This document shows positions 1-5,993 of a stretch of 6,697 nucleotides of DNA, in pieces (position 1 is the first letter of the stretch; every line of letters begins with the position of its first letter). This DNA is from Bacillota bacterium (lineage in GTDB: Bacteria; Bacillota; Clostridia; Lachnospirales; Lachnospiraceae). A program made the position numbers and the translations under genes. The DNA lies in the NCBI GenBank assembly GCA_023392995.1, contig JAEWMZ010000148.1:1-6697 (forward strand), read 5' to 3'. The notes below the pieces were generated by a model that was not told the DNA's origin, made no database searches, and saw nothing but the letters and a program-made list of their open reading frames with translations.

Positions 1-840
1 TGTCCGGTCTGCGGCTCCAAGTACATTGCAGCCTTTGGTACAGGTACCCAGAAGGTGGAGGAACTGGTGAAAAAGGAATTTCCCATGGCGCGGGTTCTTC
101 GAATGGATGCGGATACAACCAGGAACAAAGGCGGACATGAGGCGGTTTTATCGGCTTTCTCCAAGCAGGAGGCAGATATTTTAGTAGGAACCCAGATGAT
201 AGTAAAAGGACATGATTTTCCTAAGGTGACGCTGGTTGGAATTATTGCTGCTGATCTTTCTCTTTATACCGGGGATTTTCGTGCAAGCGAAAGAACCTTT
301 CAATTGTTGTGTCAGGCAGCGGGTAGAGCCGGCAGGGATGTACTGCCGGGAGAAGTGGTGATTCAGACCTACCATCCGGAGCATTATAGCATACTCGCTT
401 CTGCGGAAGGCGACTATGAGAACTTCTATCAACAGGAGATGTCTTATCGCAGGTTAATGCAATATCCTCCGGCGGCGCATATCTTACTATTACTGATTAC
501 CTCCAAAGTGGAAGCGGAGGCGGTAAAGGCAGCGGCTCATCTTGCGGCAGCGGTTAAGCATTATATAGAGGAGAAGCAGGAGGAAGCTAGTGTGAAAGGT
601 AAGCATTTCACCTCCGGAGCCCCGGAACCTAGCGATCGAATGACCGTTAGTGTGATTGGTCCGGCTCCGGCGAGTATAGCGAAGGCCAATGATATCTATC
701 GCCAGGTTATATATATAAAACATAATGACTATGATAAATTAGTGGATATGAAGGACTATTTGGAAGGTTATTTTAATTTTTCGGAGCAGTTTGCAGGAAG
801 TAATCTCCAATTTGATTTTAATCCGATGAGTGGATATTAG
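1..840 (+). CDS. priA: Primosomal replication restart helicase PriA, C-terminal 279 residues (5' end outside window)
   Basis: PriA is a 3'-to-5' superfamily 2 DNA helicase that recognises stalled or collapsed forks and starts reloading of the replicative helicase. The frame is open from base 1, so this is roughly the last third of a protein usually 700-800 residues long. The fragment begins with CPVCGS, a Cys pair of the zinc-binding module, followed by the typical FGTGTQKVE and RVLRMDADTT (fragment residues 12-20 and 31-40). Helicase motif V is GTQMIVKGHDFP (63-74) and motif VI is QAAGRAGR (105-112). The C-terminal domain has the family signature VIGPAPASIAK (218-228) and ends with FDFNPMSGY. 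A charged, low-conservation stretch at about 187-214 appears longer than in the PriA proteins I remember. Stop is TAG at 838-840; def lies 292 bases downstream. Confidence 0.97.
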   Translation, partial: CPVCGSKYIAAFGTGTQKVEELVKKEFPMARVLRMDADTTRNKGGHEAVLSAFSKQEADILVGTQMIVKGHDFPKVTLVGIIAADLSLYTGDFRASERTFQLLCQAAGRAGRDVLPGEVVIQTYHPEHYSILASAEGDYENFYQQEMSYRRLMQYPPAAHILLLLITSKVEAEAVKAAAHLAAAVKHYIEEKQEEASVKGKHFTSGAPEPSDRMTVSVIGPAPASIAKANDIYRQVIYIKHNDYDKLVDMKDYLEGYFNFSEQFAGSNLQFDFNPMSGY

Positions 841-916
841 GATATGACTTGCGCTAGGAGTGATCTGATTAAAGACTTTATTTAGTGAGTCTGGAGGGGG
901 ACAACACAAGATATTG

Positions 917-946
917 TTGATTTCAAATAGATAAATATGTTATGAT
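917..946 (+). promoter_or_regulatory. Candidate sigma-A promoter upstream of def (distal)
   Basis: A TTGATT -35-like box (917-922) is followed after 18 bases by a TATGAT -10-like box (941-946). A TG dinucleotide at 938-939, one base before the -10, matches the extended -10 (TGn) pattern common in Firmicutes. It lies in an AT-rich noncoding stretch and would give a leader of about 180 bases before the def start. The call rests on pattern match only. Confidence 0.45.
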
Positions 947-1032
947 AATAAGAAACAATACTGTTTAAGTGCAGACTGGTGTATGGAAGGACTTATTAAC
1001 GAAAGAATGTAGATAAGTTAAGTGTCTGAGCA

Positions 1033-1062
1033 TTGACATAAGTAGTTGATCTATGCCATAAG
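1033..1062 (+). promoter_or_regulatory. Candidate sigma-A promoter upstream of def (proximal)
   Basis: A perfect TTGACA -35 box (1033-1038) is followed after 18 bases by CATAAG (1057-1062), a 4 of 6 match to TATAAT. The -10 is mediocre. Transcription from here would start near 1069 and give a leader of roughly 65 bases that includes the inverted repeat at 1077-1107. Pattern match only. Confidence 0.35.
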
Positions 1063-1076
1063 CGTTTGAGCAAATA

Positions 1077-1107
1077 ATCTGAGATATTTTATTTGATATT
1101 ATCAGAT
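1077..1107 (+). repeat. Inverted repeat in the def 5' leader
   Basis: ATCTGA (1077-1082) is matched by its reverse complement TCAGAT (1102-1107), with a 19-base AT-rich spacer that may pair weakly inside (ATA 1084-1086 with TAT 1097-1099). A second, overlapping palindrome, TGATA-T-TATCA, lies at 1094-1104. The structure ends 9 bases before the def ribosome binding site and is followed by A residues, not a T tract, so it does not look like a terminator for + strand transcription. A weak mRNA hairpin or a protein-binding site are both possible, as is chance in AT-rich DNA. Confidence 0.3.
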
Positions 1108-1116
1108 GAAAAAATA

Positions 1117-1122
1117 GAGAGG
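1117..1122 (+). promoter_or_regulatory. Ribosome binding site that decides the def start
   Basis: GAGAGG lies 10 bases upstream of the ATG at 1133 but only 1 base upstream of an in-frame ATG at 1124. The spacing therefore favours the 1133 start, which also gives the family-typical N-terminus MAIRNIREVGD. Confidence 0.75.
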
Positions 1123-1132
1123 AATGATAAGT

Positions 1133-1618
1133 ATGGCAATACGCAATATCAGAGAAGTAGGAGATAAGGTTTTAACAAAGGTTAGCAAAGAGGTTAAGGA
1201 AGTAGATCATAAAATTCTCACTTTGATTGAGGATATGTTAGATACAATGTATGATGCAAGTGGTGTTGGTCTTGCAGCACCCCAGGTTGGAATCTTAAAG
1301 CGGGTTGTTGTAATCGATGTATCACCAGAGGGTGATGAGCCTTTGATACTAATCAATCCTGTTATTCTGGAAACAGATGGAACACAGACAGGTGATGAAG
1401 GCTGCCTGAGTGTACCGGGTAAGGTTGGTACTGTAACCAGACCGAACTACGTAAAAGTGAAGGCCATGAATGAAAAGATGGAGGAAATCCTTGTAGAGGG
1501 TACCGAATTATTGGCAAGAGCACTTTGCCATGAAATTGATCATTTAAATGGAGTTCTTTATATTGAACTGACCGAAGGAGAACTTCGTAATTCGTTTTCA
1601 ACAGAGGAAGATGAGTAA
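1133..1618 (+). CDS. def: Peptide deformylase
   Basis: Def is a cytosolic metalloenzyme that removes the N-formyl group from the initiator methionine of new proteins, a step needed before methionine aminopeptidase can act. All three family motifs are intact in this 161-residue protein: motif 1 GVGLAAPQ (44-51), motif 2 EGCLS (89-93, with metal ligand Cys91) and motif 3 HEIDH (133-137, with metal ligands His133 and His137 and catalytic Glu134). The length is typical for the short form; the C-terminus is only a brief acidic tail (STEEDE). I start it at 1133 because of ribosome binding site spacing and the MAIRNIR N-terminus. An ATG at 1124 would add three residues. Unlike the downstream genes it has long noncoding flanks: 292 bases on the left with candidate promoters and 228 on the right with a tandem repeat, so it may be transcribed partly on its own. 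Confidence 0.98.
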   Translation: MAIRNIREVGDKVLTKVSKEVKEVDHKILTLIEDMLDTMYDASGVGLAAPQVGILKRVVVIDVSPEGDEPLILINPVILETDGTQTGDEGCLSVPGKVGTVTRPNYVKVKAMNEKMEEILVEGTELLARALCHEIDHLNGVLYIELTEGELRNSFSTEEDE

Positions 1619-1627
1619 AGCCTTTTA

Positions 1628-1793
1628 GGAACAAGTAATTAGAAACAGTTAAACGTGGAACAAGCAATCATGTGCAAATAAAGGTGGAACAAGCAATTAG
1701 GAACATATAAGCGTGGAACAAGTGATTATGTGCAGATAAATGCGAAAGAAATAATTGTGTGCGGATAAACGTGAAGCGAGTAATTGCCAGCAG
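1628..1793 (+). repeat. Degenerate 29-bp tandem repeat between def and fmt (about 5.7 units)
   Basis: Five consecutive units of exactly 29 bases start at 1628, 1657, 1686, 1715 and 1744, and a decayed sixth starts at 1773. The consensus begins GGAACAAGYAATTA (unit positions 1-14) and ends GATAAACGT (21-29). Units 1-4 share an identical first eight bases, GGAACAAG; unit 5 matches the consensus at about 24 of 29 positions; unit 6 matches at about 14 of its first 21 and then fades. Units 1 and 3 resemble each other, as do 2, 4 and 5. The period is not a multiple of 3, there is no reading frame across it, and units abut without unique spacers, so this is not a CRISPR array. It fills most of the 228-base def-fmt gap. 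Function is unknown; slipped-strand duplication followed by point-mutation decay would explain it. Confidence 0.85.
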
Positions 1794-1846
1794 TATTGTA
1801 AGAAGCCTTTCATTTAAGGACATACAGTAAAGAAAGGATGTAGTTC

Positions 1847-2821
1847 ATGACAGATAGCAAAAATCAGCAAAATTTAAAGATAGTATTCATGGGTACACCG
1901 GATTTTGCAGCCACTATCCTGGAAGAGATTCTTAAGGTATATCCGGTGCTGGGTGTTGTTACCCAACCAGATAAGCCAAAGGGCAGAAGCAAGGAAGTAA
2001 CATTTTCACCGGTAAAGGAGCTGGCGGTGAAGCATGAGCTGCCGGTGTATCAGCCGGTGAAGGCAAAAGAACCGGAATTTTTGGAGCAGCTTAAGGAGCT
2101 GTCGCCGGATGTAATTGTAGTTGCAGCCTTTGGACAGATCTTACCGAAAGCATTGTTAGAGATACCTAAGTATGGCTGTATTAATGTACATGCCTCTTTG
2201 CTGCCCAAGTACCGCGGAGCGGCACCGATTCAGTATTCGGTAATCGATGGTGAGAAAGAAACTGGTATTACCATTATGTACATGGATGTAGGTATTGATA
2301 CGGGAGATATTATTTTACAGGACACAGTACCAATTAGCCCCGAAGAGACGGGCGGAAGCTTATTTGATAAAATGGCAGTACAAGGCGCTGCTTCTATAAT
2401 AAAGGCCTTGCGTCAGATGGAAGCCGGTGAGGTGACAAGAACCCCCCAGGATAATGAGAAGGCTACCTATGTTAAGATGATTAGCAAGGAAATGGGAAAG
2501 CTGGATTTTACAAAATCAGCGCAACAATTAGAACGGTTGATTCGTGGATTAAATCCTTGGCCAAGTGCATATACATTCTTAGATGGGAAAAGCTTAAAGC
2601 TTTGGCAGGCATCTGCGGAACCGGTGACAGATGGTCAGGCGCATATGTTCCAGGAGTATGAACCGGGTATGATTGCACAGGTGAGAGACAATGCCCTTGT
2701 GATTATGACCGGGGATGGGTTGTTGGTGGTAAAGGAGTTGCAGCTGGAAGGCAAGAAGAGAATGCCGGCAGACTCATTCTTACGCGGCTTTTCTGTTACA
2801 CTTGGCACGAAACTCGGTTAA
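1847..2821 (+). CDS. fmt: Methionyl-tRNA formyltransferase
   Basis: Fmt transfers a formyl group from 10-formyltetrahydrofolate to the amino group of Met on initiator tRNA in the cytosol, making the fMet-tRNA used in bacterial translation initiation. The protein has 324 residues, close to the usual 310-320. The N-terminal catalytic domain has the Rossmann start IVFMGTPDFA (12-21) and the folate-site signature SLLPKYRGAAPI (117-128). The catalytic Asn-His-Asp triad appears intact as Asn113, His115 and Asp151 (within GIDTGDI). The linker ATYVKMISKEMGKLDF (206-221) and GLNPWPSAYT (234-243) lead into the C-terminal tRNA-binding domain. The ATG start has AGAAAGGA at 1831-1838 with an 8-base spacer. 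A weak promoter could lie in the repeat-bearing gap upstream, but I cannot identify one with confidence. Fmt and Def act in opposite directions on the same formyl group, which fits their adjacency. Confidence 0.98.
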   Translation: MTDSKNQQNLKIVFMGTPDFAATILEEILKVYPVLGVVTQPDKPKGRSKEVTFSPVKELAVKHELPVYQPVKAKEPEFLEQLKELSPDVIVVAAFGQILPKALLEIPKYGCINVHASLLPKYRGAAPIQYSVIDGEKETGITIMYMDVGIDTGDIILQDTVPISPEETGGSLFDKMAVQGAASIIKALRQMEAGEVTRTPQDNEKATYVKMISKEMGKLDFTKSAQQLERLIRGLNPWPSAYTFLDGKSLKLWQASAEPVTDGQAHMFQEYEPGMIAQVRDNALVIMTGDGLLVVKELQLEGKKRMPADSFLRGFSVTLGTKLG

Positions 2822-2854
2822 CTTAAAGTGTATGGTTAGAATGGAGGTTTTATT

Positions 2855-3568
2855 ATGCGTTACGGTTATGGTTATTATCCCTATTTTGATTGGACCTATC
2901 TATTAGTCATCATCGGTATTGTCATTACCCTGGCAGCCTCTGCGAAAGTGAAATCCGCCTTTGCGAAATATTCACAGGTAAGAACCCGTACCGGAATTAC
3001 GGGTGCTCAGGCAGCTGAGCGTATCCTGCGTGAATCAGGAATTTATGATGTACAGATTCAAGCTGTTGCCGGTAATTTAACAGACCATTATGATCCTAGA
3101 AGCAAGGTGCTTCGTTTATCGGAATCGGTCTATGGAAGTAATTCGCTGGCAGCGGTAGGCGTGGCGGCACATGAATGCGGACATGCTCTACAGCATCAGA
3201 ACTCCTATGCTCCCCTGATTCTTCGCAGTACTCTGGTACCCGTTGCAAATATCGGTTCCATGTCTGCGTGGCCGGTGATTATTCTTGGTATCTTTATGGG
3301 ATATAATGAGTTTTTGATCAATTTGGGTATTATTCTGTTTTCTGCAGCGGTATTATTCCAGTTAATTACCCTTCCGGTGGAGTTTAACGCTTCAAGAAGA
3401 GCAATTGCCAGACTCAGTGAGACTGGAATATTATATGGCGACGAGCTGGGACAATCAAAGAAGGTGCTTGATGCAGCGGCATTGACCTATGTTGCGGCAG
3501 CAGCAGCCAGCATATTGCAATTATTAAGATTAGTTTTACTATTTGGAGGACGACGACGTGACGATTAA
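2855..3568 (+). CDS. YugP-family membrane zinc metallopeptidase
   Basis: This 237-residue protein resembles the YugP/Zn_peptidase_2 family of integral membrane metalloproteases, whose substrates are not well established. The zinc site is HECGH (106-110, His106, Glu107, His110), and the EFNASRRA motif (176-183) is the likely source of the third ligand, Glu176. The family-like stretch LTDHYDPRSKVLRLS (75-89) precedes the site. Hydrophobic segments at about 14-30, 125-148, 153-174 and 208-231 suggest four membrane spans, with a Tyr-rich N-terminus (MRYGYGYYPY) and a basic then acidic tail (GGRRRDD). Start: ATG with TGGAGG at 2842-2847, 7 bases upstream; 33 bases separate it from fmt with no terminator. 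Its last 11 bases overlap the rsmB start. The site is complete, so an active enzyme is likely. The position between fmt and rsmB is, from memory, common in clostridia but absent in B. subtilis. Confidence 0.92.
   Translation: MRYGYGYYPYFDWTYLLVIIGIVITLAASAKVKSAFAKYSQVRTRTGITGAQAAERILRESGIYDVQIQAVAGNLTDHYDPRSKVLRLSESVYGSNSLAAVGVAAHECGHALQHQNSYAPLILRSTLVPVANIGSMSAWPVIILGIFMGYNEFLINLGIILFSAAVLFQLITLPVEFNASRRAIARLSETGILYGDELGQSKKVLDAAALTYVAAAAASILQLLRLVLLFGGRRRDD
3545..3549 (+). promoter_or_regulatory. Ribosome binding site that decides the rsmB start, inside the protease gene
   Basis: GGAGG lies 8 bases before the GTG at 3558. An in-frame TTG at 3543 overlaps this site and so cannot be served by it, which makes GTG 3558 the better start. 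The site is inside the last codons of the metallopeptidase gene, as expected for translational coupling. Confidence 0.8.
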
Positions 3569-4919
3569 TCAGGCAGGAACGAGAGAGATCGTCCTGGATA
3601 TGCTTCTCGAGGTTTTGGAAGGAGAGAAGTTTAGTCATACGGTTTTAAATCAGACCTTAAAGGCAAACCAGAGCCTGGATAAGCAGGAAAGAGCTTTTAT
3701 TTCAAGGATGTTTCAGGGAACGGTTAAAAGTTATCTGAAACTGGATTATATCATTGGACAATTTTCCAATGTACCTATTAAAAAGATGAAGCCCCTCATT
3801 CGTAACCTGCTTCGGCTTAGTGTGTATCAGCTCCTGGAGATGGATCAGGTACCGGCCAGCGCGGTATGCAATGAGGCGGTAAAAATAGCTAAGAAGCGGG
3901 GCTTAACCGGTCTTTCCGGCTTTGTTAACGGAGTGCTGCGCGGTATCAGCAGAAAGCTTAATCAAGTGGAATATCCGGATAAGGGCAAGGAACCGGTCTT
4001 ATACCTGGAGGTTATGTATTCCGTACCTGGGTGGTTGGTGCAGGAATTATTAAAGCAATATGATATTGCAATCGTAGAAGGGCTTCTCCAGGCAGCGATG
4101 AAGGAGAAGGAGCTGACAATACGTTGTAATCAGAAGAAGGTAACACCGGAGCAATTACGACAAGAGCTGGAAGCAGAAGGAATCACGGTAGAGCCAAGCG
4201 AATATCTTATCTATGCTTTTAAAATAAAGAACTTTGATTATTTAGACAAGCTGGAAGCTTTTCAAAAAGGAAATTTTACGGTTCAGGATGTCAGCTCCAT
4301 GCTGGTATGCCAGATCGCTGGGTTAAAAGCTTCGGACTTTGTCGTGGATGTATGTGCTGCACCAGGCGGTAAAGCATTGCATGCAGCTGAAATTGCAAAC
4401 AAGGTATCCGCAAGAGATCTTACATCTTATAAAACAAATTTGATTGAGGATAATATCAAGCGAATGGGTTTTTCGAATGTAGAGACAAAGGTATGGGATG
4501 CGTCCTCTTGGGATGAGACCATAATTGGTCAGGCGGATGTTGTAATCTGTGATCTGCCCTGCAGTGGGCTGGGCGTATTCGGTAAAAAAGCGGATCTTAA
4601 ATATAAATTAACCCAGAAGCAGCTGGGCGAGCTGGTGGAGCTGCAAAGAGAGATCTTAAAGGTCGCACAACACTATGTAAAAGAAAACGGAGTTCTGATT
4701 TTTAGCACCTGCACCGTAAATAAGGGTGAAAATCAGGAAAATAGAAATTGGATTATTAAGAATCTGGGGCTGTTGCCGGAAAGTCTGGAGGATTCTCTTC
4801 CAGACAAGCTACGCAATGAAACGACGAAGGACGGATATTTGCAATTACTTCCGGGAATCCATGATACGGATGGTTTCTTTCTCTCTAAGTTTCGTAAACC
4901 GGCAGGAAAGGCAATGTAA
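3558..4919 (+). CDS. rsmB: 16S rRNA (cytosine-967 C5)-methyltransferase RsmB
   Basis: RsmB uses S-adenosylmethionine to methylate C5 of cytosine 967 (E. coli numbering) of 16S rRNA in the small subunit. The 453-residue product has the full two-domain layout. A NusB-like helical RNA-binding domain spans about 1-135, with RMFQGTVKSYLKLD (50-63) and ASAVCNEAVKIAKK (100-113). The Rossmann methyltransferase domain follows. FTVQDVSSMLV (240-250) leads into SAM motif I, VDVCAAPGGK (263-272). Motif IV is DLPCSGLG (332-339, Cys335), and motif VI is FSTCTVN (382-388), whose Cys385 is the expected catalytic nucleophile. The protein ends with DGFFLSKF. Two small oddities: Ala273 replaces the usual Thr/Ser after GGK, and the loop between motifs I and II (AEIANKVSARDL) seems about three residues shorter than in relatives. 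The GTG start overlaps the protease gene by 11 bases. Confidence 0.96.
   Translation: MTINQAGTREIVLDMLLEVLEGEKFSHTVLNQTLKANQSLDKQERAFISRMFQGTVKSYLKLDYIIGQFSNVPIKKMKPLIRNLLRLSVYQLLEMDQVPASAVCNEAVKIAKKRGLTGLSGFVNGVLRGISRKLNQVEYPDKGKEPVLYLEVMYSVPGWLVQELLKQYDIAIVEGLLQAAMKEKELTIRCNQKKVTPEQLRQELEAEGITVEPSEYLIYAFKIKNFDYLDKLEAFQKGNFTVQDVSSMLVCQIAGLKASDFVVDVCAAPGGKALHAAEIANKVSARDLTSYKTNLIEDNIKRMGFSNVETKVWDASSWDETIIGQADVVICDLPCSGLGVFGKKADLKYKLTQKQLGELVELQREILKVAQHYVKENGVLIFSTCTVNKGENQENRNWIIKNLGLLPESLEDSLPDKLRNETTKDGYLQLLPGIHDTDGFFLSKFRKPAGKAM
4904..4911 (+). promoter_or_regulatory. Probable rlmN ribosome binding site inside the end of rsmB
   Basis: AGGAAAGG sits 11 bases before the rlmN ATG at 4923, within the last codons of rsmB. 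The spacing is slightly long and no other purine-rich site is nearer, so rlmN translation probably depends on ribosomes terminating at the rsmB stop (4917-4919). Confidence 0.55.
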
Positions 4920-4922
4920 TAT

Positions 4923-5966
4923 ATGGATAAGATAGATATAAAATCAATGTATTTTGAAGAACTTGCAGGGGAGCTAAAGAATCTTGGTCTACCAGCCTTC
5001 CGGGCAAAGCAGATCTATGAGTGGCTCCATGTTAAGCTGGTTACCAGCTTTGAAGAAATGACCAATCTGTCCAGGGAGCTAAGGGAGACCTTGAAGGAGA
5101 AGTTTATGATCACCGCACTGGAGGAAGTGGATGCACTTCACTCTGCATCCGATGGAACCGTTAAATATTTGTTTCGTCTAATGGATGATCGGGTGATCGA
5201 AAGTGTTCTCATGAAATATCATCATGGAAATAGCGTTTGTATTTCTTCTCAGGTGGGATGTAAGATGGGCTGTAAGTTCTGTGCCTCCACGATTGGGGGT
5301 AAGGAAAGAGATTTACTGCCCTCGGAGATGCTGGATCAGATTTACCGGATTCAGGCTTTATCCGGCGAACGAGTGTCCAACATTGTGGTGATGGGAACCG
5401 GTGAACCCTTGGATAATTATGATAACTTGATTCGCTTTTTGAAGCTGATCATTGATCCTCAGGGTTTGAATATCAGTGCTCGTAATATTACGGTATCAAC
5501 CTGTGGGATACCTGATAAAATCCGTGCCTTCGCAGAGGAGGGGCTCCCGGTAACCCTGGCGCTATCCTTACATGCACCAAATAATGAGATTCGAAAATCC
5601 ATGATGCCGGTGGCGGCAAAATATGAGCTGGCGCAGGTGATGGATGCTTTCGAGTATTACTACGAAAAGACAGGAAGAAGACTAACCTTTGAATACAGCC
5701 TGGTCGATGGAATTAATGATGCAGAAGAGCACGCCAGAGAGCTGGCAAAGCTTGTAAAAGGTATCAATTGTCATATAAATTTGATCCCTGTGAATCCAAT
5801 AAAAGAGCGAAATTACAAGAAATCTAAGAACGAAAAAATACAAAATTTTAAATTTACACTTGAAAAAAATAGAATTAATGTTACTATAAGAAGAGAAATG
5901 GGCGCGGATATTGACGCTGCCTGTGGGCAATTGAGAAAGAGTTATTTAGACAAAACAAGTCTTTAA
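4923..5966 (+). CDS. rlmN: Dual-specificity 23S rRNA/tRNA (adenine C2)-methyltransferase RlmN
   Basis: RlmN is a radical SAM enzyme that methylates C2 of A2503 in 23S rRNA at the peptidyl transferase centre and of A37 in some tRNAs. The 347-residue length is standard. The 4Fe-4S cluster motif CxxxCxxC is at Cys113, Cys117 and Cys120. The two mechanistic cysteines are present: Cys106, seven residues before the cluster (matching E. coli Cys118), and Cys334 in DIDAACGQL (329-337, matching Cys355). Glu93 sits at the spacing of the E. coli active-site Glu105. The SAM-binding GTGEPL is at 158-163, followed by SARNITVSTCGI (185-196), LALSLHAPN (212-220) and NLIPVNP (286-292). The N-terminal accessory domain FRAKQIYEWLH (26-36) is typical. 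These features fit RlmN better than the resistance enzyme Cfr, which shares the fold, and the rsmB-rlmN-phosphatase order supports the housekeeping gene. It starts 3 bases after the rsmB stop. Confidence 0.97.
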   Translation: MDKIDIKSMYFEELAGELKNLGLPAFRAKQIYEWLHVKLVTSFEEMTNLSRELRETLKEKFMITALEEVDALHSASDGTVKYLFRLMDDRVIESVLMKYHHGNSVCISSQVGCKMGCKFCASTIGGKERDLLPSEMLDQIYRIQALSGERVSNIVVMGTGEPLDNYDNLIRFLKLIIDPQGLNISARNITVSTCGIPDKIRAFAEEGLPVTLALSLHAPNNEIRKSMMPVAAKYELAQVMDAFEYYYEKTGRRLTFEYSLVDGINDAEEHARELAKLVKGINCHINLIPVNPIKERNYKKSKNEKIQNFKFTLEKNRINVTIRREMGADIDAACGQLRKSYLDKTSL

Positions 5967-5980
5967 CGGTTGCAGAAACT

Positions 5981-5986
5981 AGGAGG
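5981..5986 (+). promoter_or_regulatory. Strong ribosome binding site for the TTG-started phosphatase gene
   Basis: A perfect AGGAGG lies 7 bases before the TTG at 5994. No in-frame ATG or GTG lies nearby, and the TTG start yields the family-typical N-terminus MKAFSITDIG, so the site settles an otherwise unusual start codon. Confidence 0.85.
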
Positions 5987-5993
5987 TGCAGGC

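Noticed and set aside
844..885. Thirteen-codon ORF (ATG 844 to TAG 885) just after priA, considered as a leader peptide.
   Set aside because: It has no ribosome binding site at a workable distance, no codon pattern such as a run of one regulatory amino acid, and no attenuator structure behind it.
873..892. AGACT...AGTCT inverted repeat 33 bases after priA, considered as the priA terminator.
   Set aside because: The stem is only 5 bp with a 10-base loop and is followed by GGAGGGGG rather than a T tract, so it does not fit an intrinsic terminator.
1013..1078. Recurring ATAAG/ATAAT words in the def leader (1013, 1038, 1058, 1074), considered as a second repeat array like the one after def.
   Set aside because: The spacings (25, 20 and 16 bases) are irregular, and the flanking bases do not align with each other or convincingly with the 29-bp unit.
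1628..1793. CRISPR array in the def-fmt gap.
   Set aside because: Units abut with no unique spacers, they diverge along their full length, and no cas gene is present.
1784..1813. TTGCCA (1784-1789) with TTTCAT (1808-1813) as a promoter for fmt.
   Set aside because: The spacing of 18 is acceptable, but the -10 is poor and the -35 falls in the decayed last repeat unit; not strong enough to list as a feature.
4726..4935. 69-codon + strand ORF overlapping the end of rsmB in another frame.
   Set aside because: It lies almost wholly inside the conserved RsmB C-terminus and has no recognisable motif, so it is a frame shadow.
4923..5966. Cfr-type antibiotic resistance methyltransferase instead of RlmN.
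   Set aside because: The gene sits in the conserved rsmB-rlmN-phosphatase order, and its length and N-terminal accessory domain fit RlmN; nothing suggests acquisition.
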